A stretch of DNA of 64,000 bases from Halovenus sp037080055 (GCF_037080055.1 NZ_JBAOJI010000002.1:372001-436000), one strand, 5' to 3'. Shown: positions 1 to 9,321, counted from the first letter of the stretch. Notes: a model not told the origin generated them from the letters alone. A program made the numbers and translations.

Positions 1-415
1 GGTCCCCCTGCGGATCGAGGTCGGTCCCAACGAAGTCGACGAGGAGACCGCAACGCTGGTCCACCGACCGGACGGCGAGAGCGAGACGGTCGACCGCGCT
101 GGACTCGACGAGACGGTCGACGACCATCTGGAGACCATCTTCGCGAAACTGTACGCGAATGCGGAGGAGACCCTCGACGGCGCGACGCGAGAAGCGGAAA
201 GCCGCGAGGAGATCCTCGGCACTATCGGCCAGCACGGCGGCTACGTGAAGTGCGGCTGGTGTGGGGACGAGGACTGTGAGGAACCGATCAAAGAGGCGAT
301 TGCGGCGGAAATCGTGATGGTCCCGCTGGATCGCGACGAGGAACCGATTCACGACGACTGCGCGATCTGTGGAGAGGACGCCGAGGAGACGGCCTACTTC
401 GCACGGACGTACTGA
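1..415 (+). CDS. proS: Prolyl-tRNA synthetase, C-terminal part (5' end outside window)
   Basis: The frame is open from the left edge (codons from base 2) to TGA at 413-415, giving the last 137 residues. The tail has a four-cysteine zinc-ribbon-like arrangement (CGWCGDEDCEE, then CAICGEDAEE) and ends in TAYFARTY. This is characteristic of the C-terminal zinc-binding domain of archaeal/eukaryotic-type prolyl-tRNA synthetase, which follows the anticodon-binding domain. The enzyme charges tRNA-Pro with proline in the cytoplasm. The catalytic core lies upstream of the window, so only the C-terminal identity is directly supported. It converges with the TRAM-protein gene, with 3 bases between the stops. 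Confidence 0.88.
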   Translation, partial: VPLRIEVGPNEVDEETATLVHRPDGESETVDRAGLDETVDDHLETIFAKLYANAEETLDGATREAESREEILGTIGQHGGYVKCGWCGDEDCEEPIKEAIAAEIVMVPLDRDEEPIHDDCAICGEDAEETAYFARTY

Positions 416-418
416 CAA

Positions 419-847
419 TTAGGCTGCGGGTTCGTCGACGACGCGTGCGAAGGCGACGTTCTGTTTTACCTGTTCGATTTCGACGGTCGGCTGATCGCCC
501 GGTTCTGCGCCCGGAACGATCACGACGTAGCCGCGTTCGACCTTGGCGATGCCGTCGCCCTGATCGCCGACAGATTCGATCTCGACGGATCGCACTTCTC
601 CCTCGTCGACCGGCGGTTCGGGTCGCGGGCTGGTCTCCGCCTGATTCTCGTCGGTCGTCGACTGCTCCGGTTCGGGCTGTCGGTCGGTCTCGGCGTCGTG
701 TGGCAGGACAGCGATCCGGTAGGTTTCGCCGGGTGCGGCCGCCTCGTGCTCGATCTCGGATTCTGGAATCTCGATATAATATCTATTCTCGCGTTCTTCG
801 ACAGTGGCAGTGAACAAACTCTGCAGAGAGTCGGGAATCTCAACCAT
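419..847 (-). CDS. TRAM domain protein
   Basis: This 142-residue acidic protein has an unstructured Pro/Glu/Asp-rich middle (about residues 50-85). Its C-terminal domain (about 87-140) reads like a TRAM domain: VEIESVGDQGDGIAKVERG, then YVVIVPGAEPGD and a final VKQNVAFARVV strand. TRAM is a small beta-barrel that binds RNA, found in tRNA-modifying enzymes and as stand-alone archaeal proteins proposed to act as RNA chaperones. The N-terminal 45 residues (start MVEIPDSLQSLFTATVEE) also recur in haloarchaeal TRAM proteins. The gene converges with proS. RNA binding is a family inference. Confidence 0.8.
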   Translation of the reverse strand: MVEIPDSLQSLFTATVEERENRYYIEIPESEIEHEAAAPGETYRIAVLPHDAETDRQPEPEQSTTDENQAETSPRPEPPVDEGEVRSVEIESVGDQGDGIAKVERGYVVIVPGAEPGDQPTVEIEQVKQNVAFARVVDEPAA

Positions 848-994
848 ACAGTAATTTCCTGTTCGGGCGGTACTCTCATTAATTTTTGCAGGCCAGGGTT
901 AGCTATCTGACACGTACTCGGCATGTTCTCGCTCCGAGCAGGGACGAATATGTTCGGGGCAATCGCTGTCGGAATCGAGTACATTCGTTCGGAT

Positions 995-1558
995 ATGAAC
1001 GGTATCCGCTCGCTCATCGGTGACGGGGAGACTGACTTCGGCGACGAGACGACCTTCGAGCCCGAGTACATCCCGGAACCCGGCTCGTTCCTGCTGGGCC
1101 ACGACGTGCTCGACGGGAAGCGCCACGTCCAGTTTCACCAGATCACGGCCGAGATCTTCGAGGAACGCGGCGTCTACGACATGACCTTCGGTTACAATCT
1201 CGCGAAACTGAACCGCGACACCCGCCACACTGAGGCGGGGTATCGCTACGCCGTCGACGCTGAGGACCCCTCCGTTCTTCGGGCGGAGTTTTCCCCGACG
1301 ACGGAGTTCTGTCCGCAAAGCGATACGCTCACCAAAGGCTCCTTCCGGGCGTGGAACGCACTCTCGGACCGCCACGAGTACGATCTCGTCCGGGTGCGTG
1401 TCGCCGAAACCCACCAGCAAAGCGAGGCTGTCAACGAGACGCTGGCCGAGATGGAACGACAGTACGAGGAGACGGGTGAGATCGAAGCCGTCGAAACGGA
1501 CGAGGAGATTCCGGAACCGACCATTGAGCAAGAGACCGACCCCGAAGCTCCCTTCTAA
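995..1558 (+). CDS. Conserved hypothetical protein, 187 aa
   Basis: The start is placed at ATG 995 (MNGIRSLIGDGE). The frame stays open upstream to 923, but those residues lack acidic character. The protein has no signal peptide or membrane segment. It begins with a short acidic stretch, has a central mixed alpha/beta region (FLLGHDVLDGKRHVQFHQI, RGVYDMTFGYNLAKLNRDT) and ends in a charged helix and acidic tail (EMERQYEETGEIEAVETDEE). I do not recognise a domain. It sits between the TRAM gene (divergent) and an amidase (same strand, 57 bases downstream), which does not indicate a function. Confidence 0.65.
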   Translation: MNGIRSLIGDGETDFGDETTFEPEYIPEPGSFLLGHDVLDGKRHVQFHQITAEIFEERGVYDMTFGYNLAKLNRDTRHTEAGYRYAVDAEDPSVLRAEFSPTTEFCPQSDTLTKGSFRAWNALSDRHEYDLVRVRVAETHQQSEAVNETLAEMERQYEETGEIEAVETDEEIPEPTIEQETDPEAPF

Positions 1559-1615
1559 TTGTCTGACTGACAGCCCGCCCCGACGTTTATATTCTGACCG
1601 CGGGTCGGTGTGTGC

Positions 1616-3067
1616 ATGAACGATCCGATTGGCGCAACCGCGACAGAGATCGCAGATGCGATCAGAGCCGGAGACATCTCCGCCGAGGCGGTGCTGGACG
1701 CTCATCTCGACCGCATCGCCGACCACGACGACCTGAACGCCTTCGTGACGCTGATCGAAGAGTCGGCTCGTGAGCAGGCCCGCAGCGCCGACGAGGCCGC
1801 CGACGCGGGCGAGGATCTCGGCCCGCTGCACGGCGTCCCTGTCGCGATCAAAGATCTCATGCAACGCAAGGCCGGCGTGCGCAACACGCTCGGCCTCGCG
1901 CCGCTTTCCGATCACGTTGCCGAGACTGACTCCGTCACGGTCGAACGGCTGGAGGCGGCCGGCGCGGTCATCCTCGGCACGACTAACACGCCCGCGCTGG
2001 GGCACACGATCAAGACGGACAACAGACTGCAGGGCTCGACACCGACGCCCTTCGATTACGAGCACTCCGCGGGCGGCTCCTCCGGTGGCTCCGCAGCGGC
2101 GCTGGCGGCCGGCCTCACGACGATTGCTACCGGATCGGATATCGGCGGCTCGTTACGCATCCCGGCCTCCTGCTGTCACGTCGCCAGCATCAAACCCACC
2201 TTCGGCCGCGTGCCCTCCGAGAGCGAGGGGCTGGACCGCTTCAACGATCACTCGCCGTTCATGGTCCTCGGCCCGCTCGCTCGCACGGTCGAAGACGTGG
2301 CGCTTGCGTACGATCTGCTGGCCGGCCCCGACGACCGCGACCCCTTCAGCGTGCCCGACACACCACCTGTCCGCGATCAGATCGACCGTCCGGCCGAGGA
2401 GTTTTCGGCGGCGTACAGCCCGAATCTCGATTTGCAGCCAGTCGATCCAGACGTTCGAGCGATTGTCGGCGATGCGGTCGACGACCTCGCCAGTGCCGGA
2501 GTCGCCGTCGACGAACGCGACCCGGATCTCCCCTCCTACGCCGATCTCAGTCAGGCCTACATGGCACAGGTCGGACTCTCCTTCGCCGCCATCGCCACCC
2601 AGATCGAAGAGCAGTTCGACATCGACTTCGATACCGCCGATGTCGTCGATACCGTTCCCTCGACGATTGCGCTCGGGAAAGACGCCGACGCGCTCGAAAC
2701 CCAGCTGAAAAACGTTCCCAGAACTGCCGCATACGACGCTATCGAGGCAGTACTCGACGATTACGACGTACTCGTCACGCCGACGCTGACGGTCCCGCCG
2801 TACAGCCGGGATCTCGCAAACGGCTACCCGACCGAAATCGACGGCGAGGACGTGATGGGTGTGCCGACCGACCAGATTCTCACGTGGGTATTCAACGTGA
2901 CCGGCCACCCGGTCGCATCCGTTCCCGCCGGTCGGACCGACGACGGGCTCCCTGTCGGACTACAGATCGTCGGGAGTCGTTACGCCGAGGCCGACGTGCT
3001 GGCCGTCGCCAACCATCTCGAAGCGGTCCGGCCGTGGGCAGGGGAATATCCGTTCACCACCGAGTAA
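1616..3067 (+). CDS. Amidase signature family amidohydrolase
   Basis: This 483-residue protein spans the full amidase-signature family. The Ser-cisSer-Lys triad is visible: Lys in VAIKDLM (about residue 80), Ser in AGGSSGGSAAALAAG (about 155) and the nucleophile region GSDIGGSLRIPA (about 180). Members hydrolyse amides, or act as GatA when paired with GatB/GatC. No gatB or gatC is adjacent, so a stand-alone amidase acting on small amides or amino-acid amides is more likely than GatA. The start is ATG 1616; a GTG lies two codons upstream at 1610. Substrate cannot be read from the sequence. Confidence 0.88.
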   Translation: MNDPIGATATEIADAIRAGDISAEAVLDAHLDRIADHDDLNAFVTLIEESAREQARSADEAADAGEDLGPLHGVPVAIKDLMQRKAGVRNTLGLAPLSDHVAETDSVTVERLEAAGAVILGTTNTPALGHTIKTDNRLQGSTPTPFDYEHSAGGSSGGSAAALAAGLTTIATGSDIGGSLRIPASCCHVASIKPTFGRVPSESEGLDRFNDHSPFMVLGPLARTVEDVALAYDLLAGPDDRDPFSVPDTPPVRDQIDRPAEEFSAAYSPNLDLQPVDPDVRAIVGDAVDDLASAGVAVDERDPDLPSYADLSQAYMAQVGLSFAAIATQIEEQFDIDFDTADVVDTVPSTIALGKDADALETQLKNVPRTAAYDAIEAVLDDYDVLVTPTLTVPPYSRDLANGYPTEIDGEDVMGVPTDQILTWVFNVTGHPVASVPAGRTDDGLPVGLQIVGSRYAEADVLAVANHLEAVRPWAGEYPFTTE

Positions 3068-3082
3068 CAGGCCGTCTCGAAC

Positions 3083-3505
3083 TCACGCCGATTCCGGCGG
3101 CTCGTCCTGAAATTCGACGACAGCTTCGCGGAATTCGTCCGGGATTCGCGTCGGCGTTCCCGTCTCGTCGACGGCGACGTGCGTGACCGACCCCTCTGCG
3201 AGTACCTCGTCGTCCGCTTTGCGTCGGCACTGGTACTCGAAGGTGAGACTGGATTCGCTGATGGCGCTGATCTGGACGGCGTTGACGAGTCTGTCCCGGA
3301 ACTCCGCCGACCCGCGGTAGTCGAGTTCGACGTTGACCACGTGAACGTCCCAGTTTCGCTCTTCGAAGCTCTCGTAGCCGAAGCCGATGGCGTCGAGATA
3401 CTCGGTGAAGGCTTCGTCCTGATATGTCACGTAGTTGCCGTAGAAGACGATTCCCTGCGCGTCAGTCTCCTCGAAGCGAACGTCGTTCTCGTACACGTCG
3501 TGCAT
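3083..3505 (-). CDS. Acyl-CoA thioesterase, 4-hydroxybenzoyl-CoA thioesterase (hot-dog) family
   Basis: This 140-residue single hot-dog domain begins MHDVYENDVRFEETDAQG. The D-x-x-G-I-V-x-Y-x-x-Y motif (DAQGIVFYGNYVTY) carries the catalytic-type Asp of the 4HBT/YbgC family. Such enzymes cleave acyl-CoA or aryl-CoA thioesters in the cytoplasm. The frame is open another 13 codons upstream, but ATG 3505 gives the family-length N-terminus. It converges with the amidase (15 bases between stops) and is divergent from an acyl-CoA synthetase starting about 130 bases away. That neighbour suggests a shared role in acyl-CoA turnover; the exact substrate is unknown. Confidence 0.85.
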   Translation of the reverse strand: MHDVYENDVRFEETDAQGIVFYGNYVTYQDEAFTEYLDAIGFGYESFEERNWDVHVVNVELDYRGSAEFRDRLVNAVQISAISESSLTFEYQCRRKADDEVLAEGSVTHVAVDETGTPTRIPDEFREAVVEFQDEPPESA

Positions 3506-3637
3506 ATCTGAGCGTCGCGCTCCCGGCGTAAAAATACCTCCCACACCACAGCGGCCGGAAATACAAACGCAGTCGTAGCCAACAACTCGTTCACGCTTTC
3601 AGAAAACACTATTTGGTAGTGCGCCCAGTTGTATACT

Positions 3638-5302
3638 GTGACTGGACATCAACAGACACTGACACCGTTCTTGTGGCGTGCGGAAAACGTCTTCCCAGAG
3701 AAGGAGATTGTCGCTCGTACCCACGAAGGAATGAAGCGGTATACGTACGACGAGTACGGTGACCGTGTCCGGAAACTCGCCAACGCCCTCGACGAGGCGG
3801 GCGTCGAGGAGGGTGATCGGGTGGGGACGATCTGCTGGAATACGGATCGGCACTTCGAGACGTACTTCTCGGTCCCGAACATCGGGGCCCAACTGCATAC
3901 GATCAATCCGCTGCTTCCCGACGGACACATCCAGCATATCGTCGACGATGCCCAGAACAAGGTCATCTTCGTCGATCCGTCGCTGGCGGAGAAACTCGAC
4001 TCCGCGTACGAGGAGGAGTCCTTTTCGAGCGTCGAGCAGTTCGTCGTCATGGGTTCGGAGGTGCCGGACATCTCGATCGGACCCGTCACGGACTACGAGT
4101 CGTTCATCGGCGACGAATCCGCAGAGTACGACTTCCCGGAACTGAGCGAAGACCAGTCCGCTGGGATGTGTTACACCTCCGGTACCACGGGGATGCCGAA
4201 AGGTGTCGAGTACACCCAGCAGATGCTGTGGTCACACACCATGGCGACGATGGTCCCGCAGGCGCTGGGTATCGACGACTCCGACGTACTGATGCCGGTC
4301 GTGCCGATGTTCCACGTCAACGCGTGGGGGATGCCCTTCTCGGCGACTGCCGCCGGCGCGAAGCAGGTCTTCCCGGGTCCGTCGCCCGAACCCGAGGATC
4401 TCGCCCGACTCATCGAAGAAGAAGGCGTCACTCTCACTGCCGGCGTCCCGACGGTCTGGCTCGGTCTGCTCGAGTACATGGAGGACAACGAGGTCGATCT
4501 CTCCTCGCTCGAACGGGTCATCATCGGCGGCTCTGCGGCCCCGAAGGCCCTGATCGAGCAGTTCGACGAACTCGGTGTCGAGGTCGTCCACGCGTGGGGG
4601 ATGACCGAGATGTCGCCGATCGGCAGCGTGGCGAACCTGAAATCCGATCTCGAAGATGCGCCGCGTGAGCGCCAGTTCGACGTGAAGGCCAAACAGGGCC
4701 TGATTGTCCCCGGCCTCGAATTCAAAGTCGTCGACGACGACGGCGAGGAAATCGCCTGGGACGGCGAGGACTTCGGCGAACTGTACGTCCGCGGTCCGTG
4801 GGTCACCCAATCCTATTTCGAGCGACCTGAGGCCAACGAGGAAGACTTCGAGGGCTCGTGGCTCAAGACCGGTGATATCGTCACCGTCGACGAGGACGGC
4901 TATCTCGAAATCGTCGACCGCGCGGGCGACGTGATCAAATCCGGCGGCGAGTGGATCTCCTCACAGGAACTCGAAAACGCCATCATGGCCCACGACGACG
5001 TGAGCGAGGCCGCGGTCATCGGCGTCCCGCACGAACGCTGGTCCGAGCGCCCGGTCGCGATGGTCGTCACGCCGGACCACGTCGACAACGATGCGCTGAC
5101 GGACGAACTCCAAGAGATGCTCCTCGACGAGTATCCGAAGTGGTGGCTCCCGGACGGCTTCAAGTTCATCGACGAGATTCCGAAAACCGCGACGGGCAAG
5201 TTCTCGAAAAAAGACCTCCGCGAGATGTACGAAGGTCGCGAAGACGAACTGCTGGAGGAGGAAGTCTCCGAGGACGCTGCACCCGAAGAAGCAGACGACT
5301 AA
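3638..5302 (+). CDS. Long/medium-chain fatty acyl-CoA synthetase (AMP-forming)
   Basis: This is an ANL-superfamily adenylate-forming enzyme of 554 residues. The P-loop motif YTSGTTGMPKGV lies near residue 183, HAWGMTEMSP near 310, and the hinge motif GYLEIVDRAGDVIKSGGEWI near 425. The catalytic lysine is in PKTATGKFSKKDLRE near 515. It activates a carboxylic acid with ATP and CoA. The MFHVNAWGMPF stretch is typical of the fatty acid (AlkK/FadD-like) branch. GTG 3638 (VTGHQQTLTP) is chosen; TTG 3629 in the same frame is the alternative. The C-terminus is a very acidic tail. A T-run follows the stop and may end transcription. Confidence 0.88.
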   Translation: MTGHQQTLTPFLWRAENVFPEKEIVARTHEGMKRYTYDEYGDRVRKLANALDEAGVEEGDRVGTICWNTDRHFETYFSVPNIGAQLHTINPLLPDGHIQHIVDDAQNKVIFVDPSLAEKLDSAYEEESFSSVEQFVVMGSEVPDISIGPVTDYESFIGDESAEYDFPELSEDQSAGMCYTSGTTGMPKGVEYTQQMLWSHTMATMVPQALGIDDSDVLMPVVPMFHVNAWGMPFSATAAGAKQVFPGPSPEPEDLARLIEEEGVTLTAGVPTVWLGLLEYMEDNEVDLSSLERVIIGGSAAPKALIEQFDELGVEVVHAWGMTEMSPIGSVANLKSDLEDAPRERQFDVKAKQGLIVPGLEFKVVDDDGEEIAWDGEDFGELYVRGPWVTQSYFERPEANEEDFEGSWLKTGDIVTVDEDGYLEIVDRAGDVIKSGGEWISSQELENAIMAHDDVSEAAVIGVPHERWSERPVAMVVTPDHVDNDALTDELQEMLLDEYPKWWLPDGFKFIDEIPKTATGKFSKKDLREMYEGREDELLEEEVSEDAAPEEADD

Positions 5303-5340
5303 ACGTTCCCGGTGCGGTCTTTTTGTGTGATCGCCGCGTT

Positions 5341-6351
5341 CTACTGTTCTCTCAGTCTTCGATACAGCGCTGCCTCCCGCTGTCCGACTGCACCCGCTTG
5401 CTCACTCGCCTCCCACAGCAGCGACTGGCGGTCAGCCTCGCTTTCGGTTTCACTCGCCTCTCGGAGCACGCCGGCGAGTTCGGTCCAGTCGTCGGCAATC
5501 CCCGTCATCTCCTCGGCCGCGTCTTCCGGCAGTGAGACTACCTCACTGGCGGTCTCCAGAAAGTCCGCAAACAGTCGCCGGAAGGCACCGCCGCCAGTCC
5601 CGCGACGCTCGATATTCTGGTAGGCGAACCGAATCGTCCACGACGGATCGGGGAGCTCGCTCCACTCGGGCAGATCCGCAGCGAAGGCCTCGATTTCACC
5701 GACTCCCTGCCCGCTGAAGTACTTCGACTCTCGGTAGCTCTCCGCGGGATCCAGCATGTACGTCGCCGTCTCCCGGATCGCTTTCTTCGCCGCCTCCTCG
5801 AAGCCGACTGTCACCGTCGGGTCGTCGACCGTGAGATACCGACACTGCAAAGGAACGACGTGCGTCGAAGTCAGTGCCTCCCGCAGACGGTCGGTCGGCA
5901 GTCGCTGGATCTCTGCGAACTCGCTGTCGGCTAGATGTACGTACTCCCCGTCCTCGCCGTCGTCGTAGCCGACGACCAGCAGCGAATGCGGTGCGAAGTG
6001 GGTGTCCGTCCCGTAGTAATCCAGATAGTACAGATCGGCAAAGATCATCACCGGGTCGCCGTCGTCGATCCGTTCTTTGATCGCCGCCCACGCCTCCTCG
6101 AAAGCCTCGCCCTCGTGAATCGTATGTTCGATTCCGCAGTTCTCGAAGAAGGCCCGTTCGAGCCAGCCGGTTCGGCCGAAAATCGCTCGATGTGGGCTCG
6201 TCGGCAGTTCGAGGTACGAGAAGCCCAGCCCCTCGCCGAGTCCGAAACAGGTCGGCTCGTCGAACCCCCAGTCGTAGTACGTCGATAGATCCCGGAGAGA
6301 GGTTGATCCGCAGTGAGCGCCGGTCTCGTGGTCGAAGTCGAGTCGAGGCAT
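5341..6351 (-). CDS. BtrH N-terminal domain protein (peptidase/acyltransferase-like)
   Basis: This 336-residue protein opens with HETGAHCGSTSLRDL and CFGLGEGLGFSYLEL. These match the butirosin biosynthesis BtrH N-terminal domain, where a cysteine in HCxSTxLR is the presumed nucleophile. A later segment (HFAPHSLLVVGYDDGEDGEYV) resembles the His-containing half of papain-like cysteine enzymes. The C-terminal third looks helical and matches the companion domain usually fused to it. In BtrH the domain transfers an acyl group from an acyl carrier protein to an antibiotic amine. No aminoglycoside pathway or carrier protein is nearby, so the haloarchaeal role is unknown. There is no signal peptide. 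Confidence 0.78.
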   Translation of the reverse strand: MPRLDFDHETGAHCGSTSLRDLSTYYDWGFDEPTCFGLGEGLGFSYLELPTSPHRAIFGRTGWLERAFFENCGIEHTIHEGEAFEEAWAAIKERIDDGDPVMIFADLYYLDYYGTDTHFAPHSLLVVGYDDGEDGEYVHLADSEFAEIQRLPTDRLREALTSTHVVPLQCRYLTVDDPTVTVGFEEAAKKAIRETATYMLDPAESYRESKYFSGQGVGEIEAFAADLPEWSELPDPSWTIRFAYQNIERRGTGGGAFRRLFADFLETASEVVSLPEDAAEEMTGIADDWTELAGVLREASETESEADRQSLLWEASEQAGAVGQREAALYRRLREQ

Positions 6352-6455
6352 GTCCCCCGGTTGTGGCGGCGACGAGGTAACTATTCCCCCGACTGCTGTT
6401 TCGCTCCCGACACGCTGCTTGGGGTTTTTTACCCGCCCTGAGAGAACACCAAACG

Positions 6456-8075
6456 ATGATTACCCCCGTCGACGTGCTGTTCGGGACCGCCATTGTCGCC
6501 GGTGTCGTGCTGGTCGGACTGGGATATCTGCTGTCCAGACGATCCGAGCCCCTCGGTGTCTCGCCACTCGCTGGCTTTGCAGTCGTTCTCGGCCTCGGTG
6601 CCGTCGTCAGCGGCCTGCTGGGACTCGTCGGTGCCGACCCAGATCCGACGACCATGCCGTTGTGGGCCCAGATCGGACTGTTCTTCTGGGCTGTGGCCAC
6701 GGTCCCGTGGTTTCTGTTTGCACTGGTGTACACTGGTCGGTACACGACGATCCGCCGGCGGACCATCGGACTGCTCTATCTCCCCTTTGTCGGCTTGCTC
6801 GGAAATTTCGTCTGGAACATCGTCGGAGACGGTGTCTCTGGCGTCGCCAATGCGGTGTCGTCGATGGTGCTCATCTACACGCTGGGGCTCGCCTTCTTCG
6901 GCGCACTGCTGGTGGTTCAGGCCGCGCGCTCGTACGTCCACCTCTCGACGGCGGATGGACTCGGACTCGCCGCCGCGCCGATCCTGATCGTTCTCGCGTT
7001 GAACTCGGTCGGGAATCTCCAGCAGACTGCGACCGTGCTCGCACCCGCGGTCTACGTCCTCGCACTCCTCGTCAGTACGGCGAGTTTCGGGGCCGTCGTC
7101 GCCCGGAGTTCGGTTCTCGACCAGACTCCCGCCGTCGAGACGATCGGGACTCGCGCGATCGCCGAGGAGACGGACGACCTCGTCTTCGTCGTCGATACGG
7201 ACGATGTCGTCGTCAAGTGCAATCCCAGAGTGACCGAGACGCTGGCGATCGACCGCACATCGGTGCTCGGCGCTCCGCTGGCCGAGGTCGTCGCCTACGA
7301 TTCCGACGACCTTCGCGACCGAGAGACGGTTCCACTCGAAACCGCCGCCGGCAAACGGCAGTACGACCCACAGGTCTCTGCGATCACCGACAGTGACGGG
7401 GCTGCTCTCGGCGCGGTCCTCAGCCTCCGTGACGTGACCGACCGACAACTCCGCGAACAGCGACTGACCGTCCTCAACCGCGTTCTGCGGCACAATCTCC
7501 GAAACAAGATCGACGTCATCAAGAGCCACGCTGAGGTGCTCCGTGAGGACCGACCCAACCAGCACGTCGGTCCGATCATCGACACCGCCGACGAGATCCG
7601 AGATCTCGGCTACGAAGCCCGAACTATCGACCGATTTCTGTCCGAGTCGACGACCCAGCGGGTCGACATCGTCGAGGTGCTCGAAGAAACACGCGATACC
7701 CTCGCCGCCGACGAGAGCGACTGTCACGTCACCGTCGATGCTCCGGACTCGGCGACAGTCGTGACCAACCGACAGGCACTGGAGGCGGCGGTTTCCAGCG
7801 CCGTCGACAACGCGCTCACGTATGCGGCTTCGACCGTCGAGATTCGAATCGACGCCGACGGTGACGGCTACGCAGTCGTCGTTGCCGACGACGGCAGTGG
7901 GATCCCCGAGCAGGAACTCCGGTCGATCGATACCGGCACGGAGACACCACTCCAACACGGGACAGGACTGGGACTGTGGCAACTCAAGTGGGCGGTCACG
8001 ACGATGGGTGGCGATCTCTCCTTCGAGACGAGCGACGGAACGACTGTCAGATTTACAGTCCCTGACGTGAACTGA
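6456..8075 (+). CDS. Membrane sensor histidine kinase (7TM - PAS - HisKA - HATPase)
   Basis: This 539-residue protein has about seven membrane helices in the first 205 residues (an N-terminal 7TM sensor region). A PAS domain follows (about 230-325, starting near DDLVFVVDTDDVVVKCNPR). The H-box VLRHNLRNKIDVI carries the phospho-accepting His346. An HATPase domain ends the protein, with N-box VDNALTYA, G1 VADDGSGIP and G2 GTGLGLWQLKW. It should autophosphorylate in response to a membrane or cytoplasmic cue and pass phosphate to a receiver protein. No response regulator is adjacent, so it is an orphan kinase here. It is divergent from the BtrH gene. Confidence 0.87.
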   Translation: MITPVDVLFGTAIVAGVVLVGLGYLLSRRSEPLGVSPLAGFAVVLGLGAVVSGLLGLVGADPDPTTMPLWAQIGLFFWAVATVPWFLFALVYTGRYTTIRRRTIGLLYLPFVGLLGNFVWNIVGDGVSGVANAVSSMVLIYTLGLAFFGALLVVQAARSYVHLSTADGLGLAAAPILIVLALNSVGNLQQTATVLAPAVYVLALLVSTASFGAVVARSSVLDQTPAVETIGTRAIAEETDDLVFVVDTDDVVVKCNPRVTETLAIDRTSVLGAPLAEVVAYDSDDLRDRETVPLETAAGKRQYDPQVSAITDSDGAALGAVLSLRDVTDRQLREQRLTVLNRVLRHNLRNKIDVIKSHAEVLREDRPNQHVGPIIDTADEIRDLGYEARTIDRFLSESTTQRVDIVEVLEETRDTLAADESDCHVTVDAPDSATVVTNRQALEAAVSSAVDNALTYAASTVEIRIDADGDGYAVVVADDGSGIPEQELRSIDTGTETPLQHGTGLGLWQLKWAVTTMGGDLSFETSDGTTVRFTVPDVN

Positions 8076-8127
8076 TTTTGGTGGCTATAATCGTTGATTT
8101 ATTATTCACGGGGTCGTACTCGTGAGT

Positions 8128-9321
8128 ATGGATTTCACTCGTTCGACCGAACACCAACAGATCAAGGAGATGGTCTCGGAGTTTACCGACGAAGAGATCA
8201 AACCCCGCGCCGCGGAGATCGACAAGAACGACGAGTTCCCGTGGGAACTGGTCGACGAGATGGCCAGCCTCGGCCTGATGGGGATGCCGATCCCCGAAAA
8301 ATACGGCGGTGCCGGGCTGGACTACCACTCGTATGCGACGGCACTCGAAGAGATCTCGCGAGGCAGCGGGGGCGTCGGGACCATCGTTGCAGCGCACATC
8401 TCGCTCGCCTGCAACATGATCTACGACTTCGGTAGTGAGGAACAGAAAGAGGAGTACCTCACGCCGCTCGCCGAGGGTCAGGAGATCGGTGCGTTCGGCC
8501 TCTCGGAGGCCGGCGCGGGCAGTGACGCTCCGGCGATGGAGACCACCGCCGAGAAAGACACCGCCGAGCAAAGCTCAGCGAGCACTGCGTCGGCCGAGGC
8601 GACGCAGGACGGCGACGAATACGTAATCAACGGCGGCAAACTCTGGATCTCGAACGGCTCAGTTGCAGATACGGTGGTCGTCTTCGCCAAAACCGACGAA
8701 GACGCCGGTGCGAAGGGTATCTCCTCCTTTATCCTCCGCCCCGAGGAAGACGACGGATTCATCGTCGAAGGCACGGAGGAGAAACTCGGCGACAAGGGCT
8801 GTCCGACCGCCGAACTCCGCTTCGACGATCTGCGGATTCCCGAGTCTCGCCGCATCGGCGACGAGGGCGAAGGGATGATCCAGGCGCTGAAGACGCTCAA
8901 CGGCGGTCGAATCACCATCGCCGCCCGCTCGGTCGGCATCGCACAGGCCGCACTCGACGAGGCGCTGGCTTACTCGCAAGACCGCGAGCAGTTCGATCAG
9001 CAGATCAGCGACTTCCAGGCGATCCAGCACAAACTCGCCGACATGGACACGAAGATCAGCGCCGCCCGGATGCTCATGCACCGGGCCGCCGACCTGAAGA
9101 TGAACGGTGACTCCTACCGCAAGGAGGCCGCCCAGGCGAAACTGTACGCCTCGGAGGTCTCACGTGAGGTCGCCAACGAAGGTATCCAGATCCACGGCGG
9201 CTACGGCTACGTCAAAGACTTCCCCGCCGAGCGGTTCCTCCGCGACGCGAAGATCAACGAGATCTACGAGGGGACCAGTGAAGTCCTGCGGAACACGATT
9301 GCCGACCAGCTACTCGACTGA
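8128..9321 (+). CDS. Acyl-CoA dehydrogenase
   Basis: This 397-residue flavoprotein has the full acyl-CoA dehydrogenase fold: N-terminal helices, then the beta domain (GAFGLSEAGAGSDA), then the C-terminal helical domain. It ends with the catalytic-base segment DAKINEIYEGTSEVLRNTI (Glu in YEGT). It oxidises an acyl-CoA to the 2-enoyl-CoA and passes electrons to an electron-transfer flavoprotein. An extra stretch of roughly 20 Ala/Ser/Thr/Glu residues (around AEQSSASTASAEATQ, near residue 150) interrupts the segment just before DGDEYVINGGKLWISNG, where family members are normally continuous. ATG 8128 is used; GTG 8122 is possible. Confidence 0.9.
   Translation: MDFTRSTEHQQIKEMVSEFTDEEIKPRAAEIDKNDEFPWELVDEMASLGLMGMPIPEKYGGAGLDYHSYATALEEISRGSGGVGTIVAAHISLACNMIYDFGSEEQKEEYLTPLAEGQEIGAFGLSEAGAGSDAPAMETTAEKDTAEQSSASTASAEATQDGDEYVINGGKLWISNGSVADTVVVFAKTDEDAGAKGISSFILRPEEDDGFIVEGTEEKLGDKGCPTAELRFDDLRIPESRRIGDEGEGMIQALKTLNGGRITIAARSVGIAQAALDEALAYSQDREQFDQQISDFQAIQHKLADMDTKISAARMLMHRAADLKMNGDSYRKEAAQAKLYASEVSREVANEGIQIHGGYGYVKDFPAERFLRDAKINEIYEGTSEVLRNTIADQLLD

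Noticed and set aside
1616..3067. Amidase as GatA of the tRNA amidotransferase
   Set aside because: No gatB or gatC partner is nearby and the sequence looks like a stand-alone amidase.
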